The notes: a model not told the origin generated them from the letters alone. DNA of 64,000 nt from Acidobacteriota bacterium (GCA_024277255.1 JAJRVQ010000124.1:62001-126000), one strand, 5' to 3'. Counted from the stretch's first letter, positions 24,853 through 33,913 are shown. Translations and numbers: made by a program.

Positions 24853-27532
24853 GCGAGCCCTCCTCGGGATGGTCGCCGGCCTGGCGCCGATAGCCTCGCA
24901 GTGCTCTGAACAGCTGGCCGATCGAGGTGGGTTCGACGCCCGCGGCACGGTGTTGGGCACCGATCTCGAAGGCGAGGCGCCACTGCTGGCGCAGCGTGGA
25001 CCAGGCGTAGGCGAGGCTGTGGCGTGGATCGTAGATGTGGGTTGCCTCCGAGGTGACTCCGTTGAGTTCGATGAGCTTGAACTCGCCACGACGGAAGGCT
25101 TCGGCGGAGGCGGCGCGCAGATCGTAACGGCCGAAGGAGAAGCCGGCGAAGCCGCGGCTCAGCCGCTCGATGGCAGCCTCCAACCGGGGAGTGCGGTGGT
25201 GTGCTCCATCGAGGAAAATCGCCCCGCGGCAGTGGGTGCCCAACTCGGCGAGCGCCACTTCCTCACCTGCCGCCGGCACACGGTCGGGATCGCTGAGGCG
25301 ATCGAGATAGAGGTCGGCGAGGATCACCGCGCGTCGATCGGCGGCCACCAGGCGCTCGATCGTACTCTCGCCGTCGCCGGTGAGTCGGGGCAAGATTTTC
25401 TCGGTGATCGAGAAGATGCAACCCTCGCTCGCACCCGGTTTACGGAAGTAGAAGACGCCGAACTCAGGGCCGGATAGATACTCCTGAGCCAGGACCGGAC
25501 CTCGGTTGCGATCCAAGTATCGGGCCACCTGGTGAGGGTCGCGGGCGATCACCACACCGGAACCTCGTTGCCCAACATCAGGCTTGAGGACGATGGGGAA
25601 GTCGAGTCCGTTGGCTGAACGGAACTGCTCGACCAGCGCCAGCCGCCGGGCAGCTTGGGCTTCCTCATCGCTCGGCGGGATCAGGGCCCAGTGAGGCAGG
25701 TGGCGACTTTCCTCTCGGTGGAGGCTGAGGATCTGTGACTTCGACTCACCGATGAAGCCGCCGGTGGGAATACCGGGATTCGCCGCGGTGAACAGGGTCG
25801 GGCAACGATGGCGGACGCCGAGCCAGAGGACGTGGAGAACGACCGGCGGATAGAACAGCCAGGGAGGCCAGAACTCCCACCGGCTCCACCGCCGCCAGCT
25901 GCCCACCAACCGGCGGCGCCCGCGCCAGGTAAACAGCGGCAAGACCAGCTTGCGCAGCACAAGAAGGAAGGCGACGGCCAAGAGAAGAAGCAACCAGCCG
26001 TGGCGTTGCAGCTCTTCGAAGCGGTCGATCACCTCCGCACCGAACCAGCGTGACAAAGCGACCAGCATGGGAGTCCACACCGCGGCGGCGAGGAAGAAGA
26101 AGCCGGCGAAGAAGAGAAAACGGGTACGCAACAGGCCGGCCGCGAAGTAGGTTGGAAGGCGCGCTCCCGGCAGGAAGCGAGAGAGGAAGATCACCGCCGC
26201 GCCGCGCCGTTGAAACCAGGCCGAGCTGCGCTGGACGGCGGCCTCGGTGACCCACCACTTGAACGGTGGCAGACGCAACGCGGGCCGACCGAGCCAGCGA
26301 CCTGCCCAGAAGAGCATCATGTCGCCAACGTAGATGCCGGCGAAACAGGCGAAGGCGGCGGGCAGAAAGTCGATACGGCCTTGGGCTACCAGCAGACCGG
26401 CACCGACGCAGGTCAGATCCTCACTGACCAGGGTGGCCAGCGCCAGCAGGACCATGATGACGATCAGACTCAGACCGGCCAGCGGCGGCAAGGAGCGTGA
26501 ATCGAAAGGCGCCGCGGCCTCGGTGAGTTGTTGGGGTGTGGCATCGGCTCGCCGCGGGGCGGAGCCCTGCTCGACCGCGGCGATGAACTCGGCGATGTCG
26601 GGGGCGATCCTTTCTCCGCCGGCGAAGATGTAGAAGTGCGATGAGTCGAGCATCAGCAGCCGGCTTTGCGGAACCAGCCGGTGATGCTCGCGGGCCGCCG
26701 CCGGCGGCACCAACGGGTCCTCTGCACCATGGATGATCAACATCGGCGGCTCGAAAGCTGCGAGCACCGAGCGCAGCGGGCGCTGGTCGGTGTCGAAGAA
26801 GTTGCGGGCGTAAGGCTTGCCCAGCATAGAGCGGTCGAGCCGGCCGAAGTGGGGTAGCGCCCAGAGCGCTGTTTGTACCGCCGACAGCTGCAAGGCGTGG
26901 AGCAGGTGGTTCATCGGATAGCTGCCGAGTAGCTCCATCTCCTGCACGCCGATCGAGGAGAGCAGGGTCATCGAGGCGACGCGGCTCGGCGCCAGCCGGT
27001 AGATCTCCAGCGCCACGCCACCACCCATGCTGAAACCCAGCAGGTGTGCTCGCTCGATGCCCAGTTGGTCCATCAGCGCCAACGAGTAACGAGCGTGGGC
27101 CAGGATGGAGTAGTCGGGTACCTGTCGCGAAGAGGCGCCGAAGCCGGGCAGATCGGGGGCGATCGAGCGAATACCGTGGTTGGCCAGGGCGGGAGCGAGG
27201 GTCGAGAAGTCGCGGTGGCTACCGGGGCTGCCGTGCAGCATCAGCAGCGGCAACGCCGGTTGCTCGGCGCCATCCGTCAATCTACCGGCGGCCCCTCCCC
27301 ACTCACGGAAGGCCAGGCGCACGCCAGGGGACTGCTCGCTCTCCGGCCGCGCGCCGGCTGAATCCTGTACCGCAACCTCGACCGCGGACACCTCCGGCCC
27401 CAGTGGCGGATCCTCGTCGCCGGCGAAGAAGCGCCACAGGCTCGACAGGGCGAGCAGCACCAGGTAACCGAGGGCAAGCCAGCGCAGGGCGCGGCGGCGC
27501 CTGCCGGTATTTGCCGCACGGAGGGCAGCCAT
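24842..27532 (-). CDS. Fusion: alpha/beta hydrolase + VTT (DedA) membrane domain + ATP-grasp
   Basis: The protein has 896 residues. A membrane anchor (about 16-36) is followed by an alpha/beta hydrolase (about 65-320) with LMLHGSPGSHRDF (oxyanion loop), LLGFSMGGGVALEIY (nucleophile Ser), HGAEDPLVP (Asp) and DSSHFYIF (His). Residues 350-540 are a VTT/DedA-type domain with SEDLTCVGAGLLVAQGRI, FLSRFLPGARLPTYFAAGLL and several helices. From about 610 to the end lies an ATP-grasp domain: LDFPIVLKPDVGQRGSGVVI, PVLAQEYLSGPEFGVFYFR and FKLIELNGVTSEATHIYDP (metal-binding Glu/Asn). Each part is clear and the combination is unusual. It may join lipid handling to a carboxylate-amine ligation at the membrane. 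DinB-like and acyltransferase genes lie directly upstream. Confidence 0.85.
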   Translation of the reverse strand: MAALRAANTGRRRRALRWLALGYLVLLALSSLWRFFAGDEDPPLGPEVSAVEVAVQDSAGARPESEQSPGVRLAFREWGGAAGRLTDGAEQPALPLLMLHGSPGSHRDFSTLAPALANHGIRSIAPDLPGFGASSRQVPDYSILAHARYSLALMDQLGIERAHLLGFSMGGGVALEIYRLAPSRVASMTLLSSIGVQEMELLGSYPMNHLLHALQLSAVQTALWALPHFGRLDRSMLGKPYARNFFDTDQRPLRSVLAAFEPPMLIIHGAEDPLVPPAAAREHHRLVPQSRLLMLDSSHFYIFAGGERIAPDIAEFIAAVEQGSAPRRADATPQQLTEAAAPFDSRSLPPLAGLSLIVIMVLLALATLVSEDLTCVGAGLLVAQGRIDFLPAAFACFAGIYVGDMMLFWAGRWLGRPALRLPPFKWWVTEAAVQRSSAWFQRRGAAVIFLSRFLPGARLPTYFAAGLLRTRFLFFAGFFFLAAAVWTPMLVALSRWFGAEVIDRFEELQRHGWLLLLLAVAFLLVLRKLVLPLFTWRGRRRLVGSWRRWSRWEFWPPWLFYPPVVLHVLWLGVRHRCPTLFTAANPGIPTGGFIGESKSQILSLHREESRHLPHWALIPPSDEEAQAARRLALVEQFRSANGLDFPIVLKPDVGQRGSGVVIARDPHQVARYLDRNRGPVLAQEYLSGPEFGVFYFRKPGASEGCIFSITEKILPRLTGDGESTIERLVAADRRAVILADLYLDRLSDPDRVPAAGEEVALAELGTHCRGAIFLDGAHHRTPRLEAAIERLSRGFAGFSFGRYDLRAASAEAFRRGEFKLIELNGVTSEATHIYDPRHSLAYAWSTLRQQWRLAFEIGAQHRAAGVEPTSIGQLFRALRGYRRQAGDHPEEGSLSG

Positions 27533-27549
27533 GGTCGAGGCCGGTTCGA

Positions 27550-28179
27550 TCAGCCGCTGACCAGCTGGTGACGGTAGGCGAGGGTGGACGGCGCGACGCC
27601 GAAGTCGGCATCCGGCTCGTAGCCGAGTTGGTGCAGCAGCGCCGAAATCAACGCATAGTGATGGACCGTGTGGCTACGCAAGAACTGTAGCTCGCGTTGC
27701 GCCGACGAGGTCGCCCAGCACGGTTCCTGATCGAGAAAGCGATTGTCCATCGAGACCCGCAGCGGGCGGTGGTCACCTTCCGGCAAGCGTTCGAGACGCT
27801 CCATCAGCTGGGCGATAAAGTCGGCGGCGTAGCCGCGGTCGACCTCCAGACGCGGATCGCGCGTGCGGGCGTCATAGTCGATCTCACCACGCTCGACACC
27901 GTTCAAGAAACAGGTGTAGAAGTCGAGACAGTGGCGGAAATGGCCGCCCACCGGGCTCATCGGCAGTTGTGGTTGCGCGGTGAAATGGCGGTCATCCAGC
28001 TGGCGCAGCAGATCGAGACCCTGTTGAAGAAAGTGGAGGTTGTCATCTCTCAGACCCTTGAAACTCATCATCTCCCCCAAGACACTCAAGTCTTTTCCAA
28101 GACGGTTGGCTACTCCCAAGGCAGCTGGGCGCAACGGCGCCCAAGGCTCAGAGAGTAGCTCGAATTCGGTGGGCGGCAA
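27550..28179 (-). CDS. DinB-superfamily protein
   Basis: The protein has up to 209 residues from TTG 28179; ATG 28071, just after GGGGGAG, is another possible start. SPVGGHFRHCLDFYTCFLNG and the late SHTVHHYALISALLHQLGYE give the three His of a DinB-type metal site in a four-helix bundle. Members include thiol-dependent transferases and proteins of unknown function. It lies 17 bases before the three-domain fusion and 15 bases after the acyltransferase, so all three are probably co-transcribed. The reaction is not assigned. Confidence 0.75.
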   Translation of the reverse strand: MPPTEFELLSEPWAPLRPAALGVANRLGKDLSVLGEMMSFKGLRDDNLHFLQQGLDLLRQLDDRHFTAQPQLPMSPVGGHFRHCLDFYTCFLNGVERGEIDYDARTRDPRLEVDRGYAADFIAQLMERLERLPEGDHRPLRVSMDNRFLDQEPCWATSSAQRELQFLRSHTVHHYALISALLHQLGYEPDADFGVAPSTLAYRHQLVSG

Positions 28180-28194
28180 AGAGGCGCGGCCAGC

Positions 28195-29010
28195 TCACGA
28201 TTGGCCAAAGAAGACCTCCCGCTTCTTGGCGCTCAGCGTCTCGAGGTCGAAGAGGAGGAAGAAGTCGATGGTCTTGAACTCACGGTCTATCGCCGGACGG
28301 CCACAGACGAGACCACCGTAACGCAGGTAGGTTCGAAACAGCATCGGTAACCGGAACCGTTCTTCGCGGATTCTGAGTTCAGGTTGCACCGGGCAGGCCA
28401 GGTCCGGCTGCGGTTGGACGGTGATCGTGGGATGGACCTTCCTCTCGCGTTCGAGGTAGGCCAGAGCCTGTAGACCGTCGGCCGGATCTTGGCTGGTCAG
28501 CGAGCAGCAGCCGAAGAGATAACGCAGCCGGTTGGTCTCCATGTAGCGGGCCAGGCCACGCCAGAGTAGAAAAAGCACCGTGCGATTGCGGTGCTCACGG
28601 GCGATGCAGGCCCGTCCGAGTTCGAGGGACTGATCGGTGAGTCCGTCCGGCAACGTGGCCAGATCGAACTCTCCAGCGGAGTAAAAGCCGCAACCCGCAG
28701 CCGCCATGCACCCCGTTTGCAGCCGGTAGGTGCCGATGATCGCGCCGCTCTCGCGATCCTCCACCAGAAGATGGTGGCAGGTGCGATCAAAGCCATCTTC
28801 GTCGCGCTGGGTGGCGAAAGAGGCCTCCAATCCTTCGCCCAACTCGAGGTTGAAAACCTGGAAGCGAAGGCGCAGGATCTCGTCCAGTTCAGCTGCGCTG
28901 CGCGCGAAGCGGGCACGGTAGCGCCCCTGATCGATCACCCCGACCGGCAACCCCTCGGGGCACGGTGGGTATCGGCGCTTGCCGCTGCGTTGTAACGAAT
29001 CAGCCAACAT
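28195..29010 (-). CDS. GNAT-type N-acyltransferase (OlsB/acyl-homoserine-synthase-like)
   Basis: This 271-residue protein carries ELDEILRLRFQVFNLELGEG, the start of the autoinducer-synthase/ornithine-acyltransferase fold, HHLLVEDRESGAIIGTYRLQ, and SLELGRACIAREHRNRTVLF with the conserved region of acyl-ACP-dependent GNAT enzymes. Relatives acylate ornithine (OlsB) or similar amines. GGAGG lies 8 bases before ATG 29010, which decides that start over TTG 29016. It leads the operon with the DinB-like and fusion genes, suggesting amide-lipid or acylated amino-acid chemistry. The acceptor is unknown. Confidence 0.78.
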   Translation of the reverse strand: MLADSLQRSGKRRYPPCPEGLPVGVIDQGRYRARFARSAAELDEILRLRFQVFNLELGEGLEASFATQRDEDGFDRTCHHLLVEDRESGAIIGTYRLQTGCMAAAGCGFYSAGEFDLATLPDGLTDQSLELGRACIAREHRNRTVLFLLWRGLARYMETNRLRYLFGCCSLTSQDPADGLQALAYLERERKVHPTITVQPQPDLACPVQPELRIREERFRLPMLFRTYLRYGGLVCGRPAIDREFKTIDFFLLFDLETLSAKKREVFFGQS

Positions 29011-29212
29011 CCCCAAATCCTCCCCGCGTGCAGTATTGCAGATTGGCGTGGCAATCGTATATCCGCCGCCATGATGTCACTGGATCTAAAGCACCTCAGC
29101 TCGATCCGTGGAAAGGCCGGAGGTAGGTCGCCTCGCTCCTGTGTCGAATCTGCCCTCCGCCTATGCTTACGTTGCAGCAAACGCCCGGGTTGCGCCGCTC
29201 GAGAGCTGCCGG

Positions 29213-29992
29213 TCATCCGCTCACGCTTCTGAACGTCGCCGGGTCGGTGGCCAGGACCACGAGGTCGCCGTAACGGCGTGCTTGGCCGGTGAGTTCGATG
29301 GGTTGGGCCACCCAACCGAGCACGCGGTCGTTGAGGGCGCGGCCTTCGCTGTCGACGAGGAGAAGCAGGCGGGCGCCGCCGACCGGTTGACCGCGCACCA
29401 CCAGGGCGGGCGGGATGCCGCCGCGGATGCACAGTGAGGCGCAACTACGGTGCGTCTTGCCTTGACCGGGTTTCATCACTCCCAGGAAGCATTTGCTGTC
29501 GACGATCTCGCCACGCAGCGTCATCTCCCCGAGTGGGTCGCCGCCGGGGTTGCCGCTATTGCCTGTGGCGCTTCCCAGGCCCGTGATCGAGCCGGAGACG
29601 ACTTCGATCATCGCCCCTGCCGAACCGTAGATCAGGCTGCCGCGCAGGCGGACTCGTTGCCCAGCGTAGCCCTGTACCTCCTGTTGCGCGCCGTGCTTCC
29701 CGGCGCTGACCAGCAGGTAGTCGGGAACATCCGGTGCACCCGCCGGCAGTTTCGACCGGTCGATGCGCAGCACCGGGAAGGGGGTTTCGACGAGGGCCCC
29801 TTCGAACTCTCGCTCGATACCGAACTCGAACACCGAATCGGCGAACGGCCCCTGATCGAAGGTCGCCGCGGTGGCGACGAGGGCCGCGAGGACGAACAAG
29901 AGACCTACCACCCGGCGGGTGAACCGTGCCGAAGCCGGCGGCGCGGTCTTCTGGTAGCCAACGTACAACTCGTCATGGGTTTTGGGTGGCAC
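29213..29992 (-). CDS. Membrane-anchored protein of the Rieske/ferric-reductase operon
   Basis: The protein has 259 residues from GTG 29992, which overlaps the upstream stop by one base (TAGTG) and so is the coupled start. One transmembrane helix (about 24-44, VVGLLFVLAALVATAATF) is followed by a periplasmic domain with beta-rich sequence. The C-terminal third has DSKCFLGVMKPGQGKTHRSC, then ASLCIRGGIPPALVV, with three Cys and a His that could bind a cofactor or form a disulfide. I do not recognise a named family. Its context suggests a partner of the quinone- or heme-linked membrane reductase encoded just upstream. Confidence 0.65.
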   Translation of the reverse strand: MPPKTHDELYVGYQKTAPPASARFTRRVVGLLFVLAALVATAATFDQGPFADSVFEFGIEREFEGALVETPFPVLRIDRSKLPAGAPDVPDYLLVSAGKHGAQQEVQGYAGQRVRLRGSLIYGSAGAMIEVVSGSITGLGSATGNSGNPGGDPLGEMTLRGEIVDSKCFLGVMKPGQGKTHRSCASLCIRGGIPPALVVRGQPVGGARLLLLVDSEGRALNDRVLGWVAQPIELTGQARRYGDLVVLATDPATFRSVSG

Positions 29993-31050
29993 TAGCGATT
30001 CTCCGTCGTGATCGTAGCCGGCTCGGTGAGGGTGCCCGGCGGGAGAGGGGTGGGGTGAACCCACACCCGGTCGCCCTCCAGCCGCACTCGAAAGGTGGGC
30101 ACCCGCTCTTCGAAAGGTGGCGGCGAGGCGCCGTCCTCAGGTCGATACTGATAGCCGTGCCAGGGGCAGGTGACGCAACCGTCGATCACCCGGCCTTCAC
30201 CGAGAGGGCCGTTTTGATGCTGGCAGACGTTGGACAATGCCGCTACCTTGCCGGCGTACTTGAAGAGCGCCACCCGCTCGCCGGAGAGACAGATCACCCG
30301 CGCTCGGTTCTCCGCGATGTCGCCCAGCTTGCACACCTCGACGAAGCCATCGTCCGCGGAGCGCTCGCCGGAGTAGTCCATTTCCCGGTCGCCAGCGCGT
30401 TCGCGTTGGCCGCTGATCAGCTGCAAGCTGAGGACCGTGACCAAGCCGGCGCCGACCGCCGCCGCCAGCCACGGGCTGGCATGCGCTTGGATCGATCCCA
30501 GCGCCACGTGCATCACCAGCAGGCCGTAGGCGAGGTAGACCCCCATATGCAGCGCCTTCCACACCGGTGCCGTCAGGGTGGTGAGCCAGAAATCGTGGCT
30601 GGTGGCCGCCATCAGAAACAGAAGGGTCAGCGCTGCGAGGCCGAGAACCTGGAACGGGAACTGACCGAGGCTGCCCCAGCTCCCGTTGCTGACCAAGAGG
30701 CTCACCACTGGGTTCAGCGTTCCCATCGCATGGAACTGAAGGAGCGCGAAGAGGCCGTGCGCCAGGCCGAGCAGGAACATGGTGACACCGAGGTGGCGCC
30801 GGTTGTAGAGGAGGGGCAGAAACCGGTCGTCGATCCGGCAGAGCGGGCCTATCATCAGGATGATGTGGAGCAGCAGGAAGGCGCAGGTACCGAGCGCCCG
30901 GATGAGCAAGGTCTCCGCGGTTGCCTGGGGATGGAAGAGGATCCCGAGGCCGACGAACAGAGCGAGGTAGAGTGCGACGCCGCCGAGGAGGGTCAGGTCG
31001 TAGACCCGCTTCTGACGGTTCCAGCCGACGGCGTGGTAGACGTGCGACAT
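29992..31050 (-). CDS. Ferric-reductase-like membrane protein with Rieske [2Fe-2S] domain
   Basis: This 352-residue protein has about six transmembrane helices in residues 20-220 with spaced His (LLLHIILMIG, LLGLAHGLFALLQFH, LHMGVYLAYGLLVMHVALG), as in the YedZ/ferric-reductase heme-binding fold. Residues 240-335 form a Rieske domain with CQHQNGPLG and CPWHGYQY, the four cluster ligands. It probably passes electrons between a membrane heme and the iron-sulfur centre. A single protein holding both modules is uncommon. The operon also encodes two small membrane proteins upstream and the 29213 protein downstream. Confidence 0.85.
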   Translation of the reverse strand: MSHVYHAVGWNRQKRVYDLTLLGGVALYLALFVGLGILFHPQATAETLLIRALGTCAFLLLHIILMIGPLCRIDDRFLPLLYNRRHLGVTMFLLGLAHGLFALLQFHAMGTLNPVVSLLVSNGSWGSLGQFPFQVLGLAALTLLFLMAATSHDFWLTTLTAPVWKALHMGVYLAYGLLVMHVALGSIQAHASPWLAAAVGAGLVTVLSLQLISGQRERAGDREMDYSGERSADDGFVEVCKLGDIAENRARVICLSGERVALFKYAGKVAALSNVCQHQNGPLGEGRVIDGCVTCPWHGYQYRPEDGASPPPFEERVPTFRVRLEGDRVWVHPTPLPPGTLTEPATITTENR

Positions 31051-31054
31051 GGGC

Positions 31055-31156
31055 TTAGCCGGTCCTTACGGCGAGCGCGGCGAGATACAGCAGCGGGATG
31101 AGCACCGCCAGGATCGTGATCCACAGTCGATGGCGGCGGCGCAGGCGGCGAATCAT
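31055..31156 (-). CDS. 33-residue membrane peptide in the Rieske operon
   Basis: MIRRLRRRHRLWITILAVLI, then PLLYLAALAVRTG, is an arginine-rich start followed by one transmembrane helix. It overlaps the stop of the upstream gene by four bases (ATGA) and ends 4 bases before the Rieske gene, which supports real coupled translation. It may be a small subunit or assembly peptide of the membrane reductase; no family was recognised. Confidence 0.55.
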   Translation of the reverse strand: MIRRLRRRHRLWITILAVLIPLLYLAALAVRTG

Positions 31157-31443
31157 GGGTGGCTCTTTCCGGGCTCTTCCTCCCCGGCAAGGGAGCGAGC
31201 GGCTTGGCGATGGGCATTGCGCTCCACGGGCGGCCCCGTGCCGCCCCACCAGCGGTGGGCGAGCAGCGGCCACAGGGCGATCGAGGCGGGCAGGATCGCC
31301 AGCCGAAAGCCCCAGCCGCTGCCGCGCGCCGCGGGGTCGATGCACTGCACGCCGCGGACCACGAAGGGAATAGCGAGAAGCACTCCCAGCGCAAGGTAGC
31401 CGCCAGCGAAGAGAACCAGGATTTCAGCGATAGGTTGGTGCAT
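31153..31443 (-). CDS. Small two-helix membrane protein, first gene of the Rieske operon
   Basis: This 96-residue protein begins MHQPIAEILVLFAGGYLALG, then VLLAIPFVVRGVQCIDPAAR, with a second hydrophobic stretch LAILPASIALWPLLAHRWWG and a basic, polar tail. ATG 31443 is chosen because the upstream in-frame extension is low-complexity and has no hydrophobic start. It overlaps the 33-residue gene behind it (ATGA). The operon order is this gene, the 33-residue peptide, the Rieske/ferric-reductase protein, then the Cys-motif protein. Its function is inferred only from context. Confidence 0.65.
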   Translation of the reverse strand: MHQPIAEILVLFAGGYLALGVLLAIPFVVRGVQCIDPAARGSGWGFRLAILPASIALWPLLAHRWWGGTGPPVERNAHRQAARSLAGEEEPGKSHP

Positions 31444-31618
31444 CGGCGTGGTTGGTTGCCTCGACCCAGGCCACGCTCGGAGCCTTGGCGATCGCGTCAC
31501 TCGACCCGAGAGGCCGGCTATCAGCTCAATGACCTGCTGGTAGGGTGCAACTATTCTATCAAGCCCAGGCCGAGCGGACCTCCCCGCCCTGTTGGCCTTA
31601 CTGACGGAGGTGAGTCGC

Positions 31619-33150
31619 ATGCCGCATGATGCCGAGTCCAACCCGCGCACAGTTTGGTTCAAGGCGCTCGAACCGGGCGAGCTACCCGAGGGGCGAGTAA
31701 AACCGGTGACCTGCGCGCTGCGCACGGTGTGCATGACTCACTTCGCGGGCAAGTTCGCGGCGCTCGACAACCGGTGCCCGCACCAGGGCGGACCGCTGGG
31801 CGAGGGTTCGATCGAGAACGGCCTGCTGCGCTGCCCGTGGCACGGCTGGGACTACGATCCGTTGACCGGCAAGGCGCCGGGCTACGACGACGGGGTCGAG
31901 ACCTTCGCTATCGAAGAACGCGAGGACGGAATCTACGTTGGTATCCCGGCAATGCCGGAGCACGAGCCGACGGTGACCGACGTGATGGCCGAGACGATGG
32001 TCAACTGGGGGATTCGCCACGTTTGGGGCATGGTAGGCCACTCCAACCTCGGTTTGTCCGACGCTCTGCGCCGGCAGGAAGCGGCCGGAAACTGGCGAGC
32101 GCGCTCGAACTGCTGCGCGGCGCCAAGCGGCCGGTGATCATCGTCGGCCACGGCGCCCGCTTCGAGATGGAGGGTGTCGTCGAACTGGCGGCGCTTCTGC
32201 GCTGCCCGGTGGTCACCACCTTCAAGGGCAAGGGGCAGATCTCGGACCACCATCCTCTCGGCTGCGGCGTACTGGGTCGCAGTGGCACGCCGGTGGCAAG
32301 CTGGTTCATGAACGAGGCCGACTGCCTGCTGGTTTTCGGCGCTTCGTTCTCCAATCACACCGGGATCACGCCGAAGAAGCCGACCATTCAGGTCGATTTC
32401 GACCCCATGATGCTCGGAAGATTCCATCCCGTAGACGTGCCGGTTTGGGGCGAGATCGGCGTCACTTGCCGCCTTCTGTGCCGGGAACTGACCGAGGGTG
32501 ACAGCTTTGCGGCCGAGGATCAGCGCCAGCAGATCGCCGAGCGCTGGAAGATCTGGCGTCACGAGAAGAGGCGGCGCGAGGCCGAGTATCGGGGACGCGG
32601 CGTGGACTCGGCGTCGGTCTTTGCGGCGATGAACCGTACGGTGCCGGAAAAGGCCATCATCGCGGTCGATGTCGGCAACAACACCTACTCCTCCGGTCGT
32701 TACTTCGAGTGCCGCCACCAGGCGGTGCTGATGTCCGGCTATCTCGGCTCGATAGGGTTTGCCTACCCAGCGGCGATGGGGGCCTGGGCGGCCACCCAAG
32801 AGGCAGACTCACCGTTTGCCGGCCGACCGGTGGTGGCGGTGTCGGGGGATGGCGGATTCGGCCAGTACCTCGGTGAATTGACCACGGCGGTCAAGTACGG
32901 CATGAACATCACCCATGTCCTGCTCAACAACAGCGAACTCGGCAAGATCAGCAAGGAGCAACGCTCCGGCAACTGGGATGTTTGGCAGACCTCCCTGCAC
33001 AACCCCAACCTCGCCGGCTATGCGGAGCTGTGCGGCGCCCTGGGAATCCGCGTCACCCGCCCCGAACAACTCGACGGCGCGATCAGCAAGGCACTAGCCC
33101 ACGACGGCCCGGCGTTGGTCGAGGTGATGGTGGACGCGGACCTCATTTGA
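31619..33150 (+). pseudogene. Rieske + thiamine-diphosphate enzyme gene with internal deletion and frameshift
   Basis: From ATG 31619 (GGAGGT upstream) the product has a Rieske domain with CPHQGGPLGEGS and CPWHGWDYDPLTG, then the beginning of a ThDP enzyme, DVMAETMVNWGIRHVWGMVG up to LSDALRRQEAAG near 32090. There the frame breaks. A different frame resumes with SALELLRGAKRPVIIVGHGA, the middle domain of acetolactate-synthase/pyruvate-oxidase-like enzymes, and runs to GDGGFGQYLGELTTAVKYGM and LLNNSELG (ThDP motif) at 33150. Most of the PYR domain, roughly 150-170 residues with the catalytic Glu, is absent. This is a deletion or an assembly collapse; as written it cannot make an active enzyme. 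Confidence 0.8.
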
Positions 33151-33522
33151 CTACATGGCGAGTACGGTCGAAGGTGGCAGTCTTTCTCGCAGTCGACGAT
33201 CGCCGGTGGCAAATTTCCACCGCCGGCACCGGGCATGGGCGACCAGGAGACGGTCGAAAGGGTCGCGGGTCCAGTCGAGGGCGAGGGCGGCGTTGAACAG
33301 CCTTTCGGAAGACGGGTCGTCGAGGTGCCAGCGCGGATCACTGCTCACCGCATCCAAGGCGTTCTCACCAACTTCCTCCAGCCGTCCGCATTCGATCAGG
33401 AACTTGAGTTCCAAGAGCGACACCGGCGAGAGATAGAGGCGGGCGCCCGATTCCATCAGCGGCTTGGCGCGGCGATGGCCGGTGAGCAGCCAGATCACGG
33501 CGTTGGTGTCGAGGAGAATCAT
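33151..33522 (-). CDS. vapC: PIN-domain VapC toxin
   Basis: This 123-residue protein has the PIN motifs MILLDTNAVIWLLTGHRRAK (first Asp), LSPVSLLELKFLIECGRLEE (Glu), TRDPFDRLLVAHARCRRWKF (Asp) and ATGDRRLRERLP. The PFDRLLVAHA block is typical of the type that pairs with Phd-like antitoxins. ATG 33522 overlaps the antitoxin stop (ATGA), and its stop immediately abuts the broken Rieske-ThDP gene. Likely an RNA-cleaving toxin, apparently intact. Confidence 0.88.
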   Translation of the reverse strand: MILLDTNAVIWLLTGHRRAKPLMESGARLYLSPVSLLELKFLIECGRLEEVGENALDAVSSDPRWHLDDPSSERLFNAALALDWTRDPFDRLLVAHARCRRWKFATGDRRLRERLPPSTVLAM

Positions 33523-33773
33523 GGCTCGTCCTTGCGAGGAGTGAAGGACAATTCGCCGTCGGTATCGGCCTGCCAGCCCCATTCACCGTCGAGAATCGCC
33601 TCATCGAGGACGCGAATCGGCGACTCTTGTGGAGCCTCTAACGGCTGCTGCTTGACCAAACTGAGCCGGAACTGGACCCCCTTGCGTTCGAGAATCACAG
33701 TGTCCCCCTGTTCGACCGAGTCGAGCAAATGGAAGAGGTTGCGGCGGGCTTCGGTTGCGGTGTGGCGAGACAT
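33519..33773 (-). CDS. Phd/YefM-family antitoxin
   Basis: The protein has 84 residues from ATG 33773; a GTG at 33788 would add MYNVR, but the palindrome lies there and the family begins at MSRHTATEARRNLFHLLDSV. The next segment, GDTVILERKGVQFRLSLVKQ, completes the DNA-binding half. The acidic tail DGEWGWQADTDGELSFTPRK should bind the toxin. It heads the two-gene operon with the VapC at 33151. Confidence 0.85.
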   Translation of the reverse strand: MSRHTATEARRNLFHLLDSVEQGDTVILERKGVQFRLSLVKQQPLEAPQESPIRVLDEAILDGEWGWQADTDGELSFTPRKDEP

Positions 33774-33775
33774 GC

Positions 33776-33786
33776 GTACATTGTAC
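33776..33786. promoter_or_regulatory. GTACATTGTAC palindrome at the Phd start
   Basis: An 11-bp odd-centred palindrome containing TGTACA lies between the GGAGG ribosome site and ATG 33773 on the minus strand. The same TGTACA core occurs at the YefM-YoeB promoter (14018-14023). It is a probable operator for the Phd antitoxin. Confidence 0.55.
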
Positions 33787-33913
33787 ACCTCCAGGATTGA
33801 AATTGCCAGCCGGCGAGAGCAGCTCCCGCTTGGGCTTTGCCCTATAGAGACGCAAAGTAGCCCTCAAATCGCTCGCCCTCTTGCGGCCAAGCGTAGACCT
33901 CGTTGTCTTGGGT

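Noticed and set aside
29926-31101. Plus-strand open frame of 391 codons
   Set aside because: Antisense to the Rieske/ferric-reductase gene; no ribosome site and hydrophilic low-complexity content.
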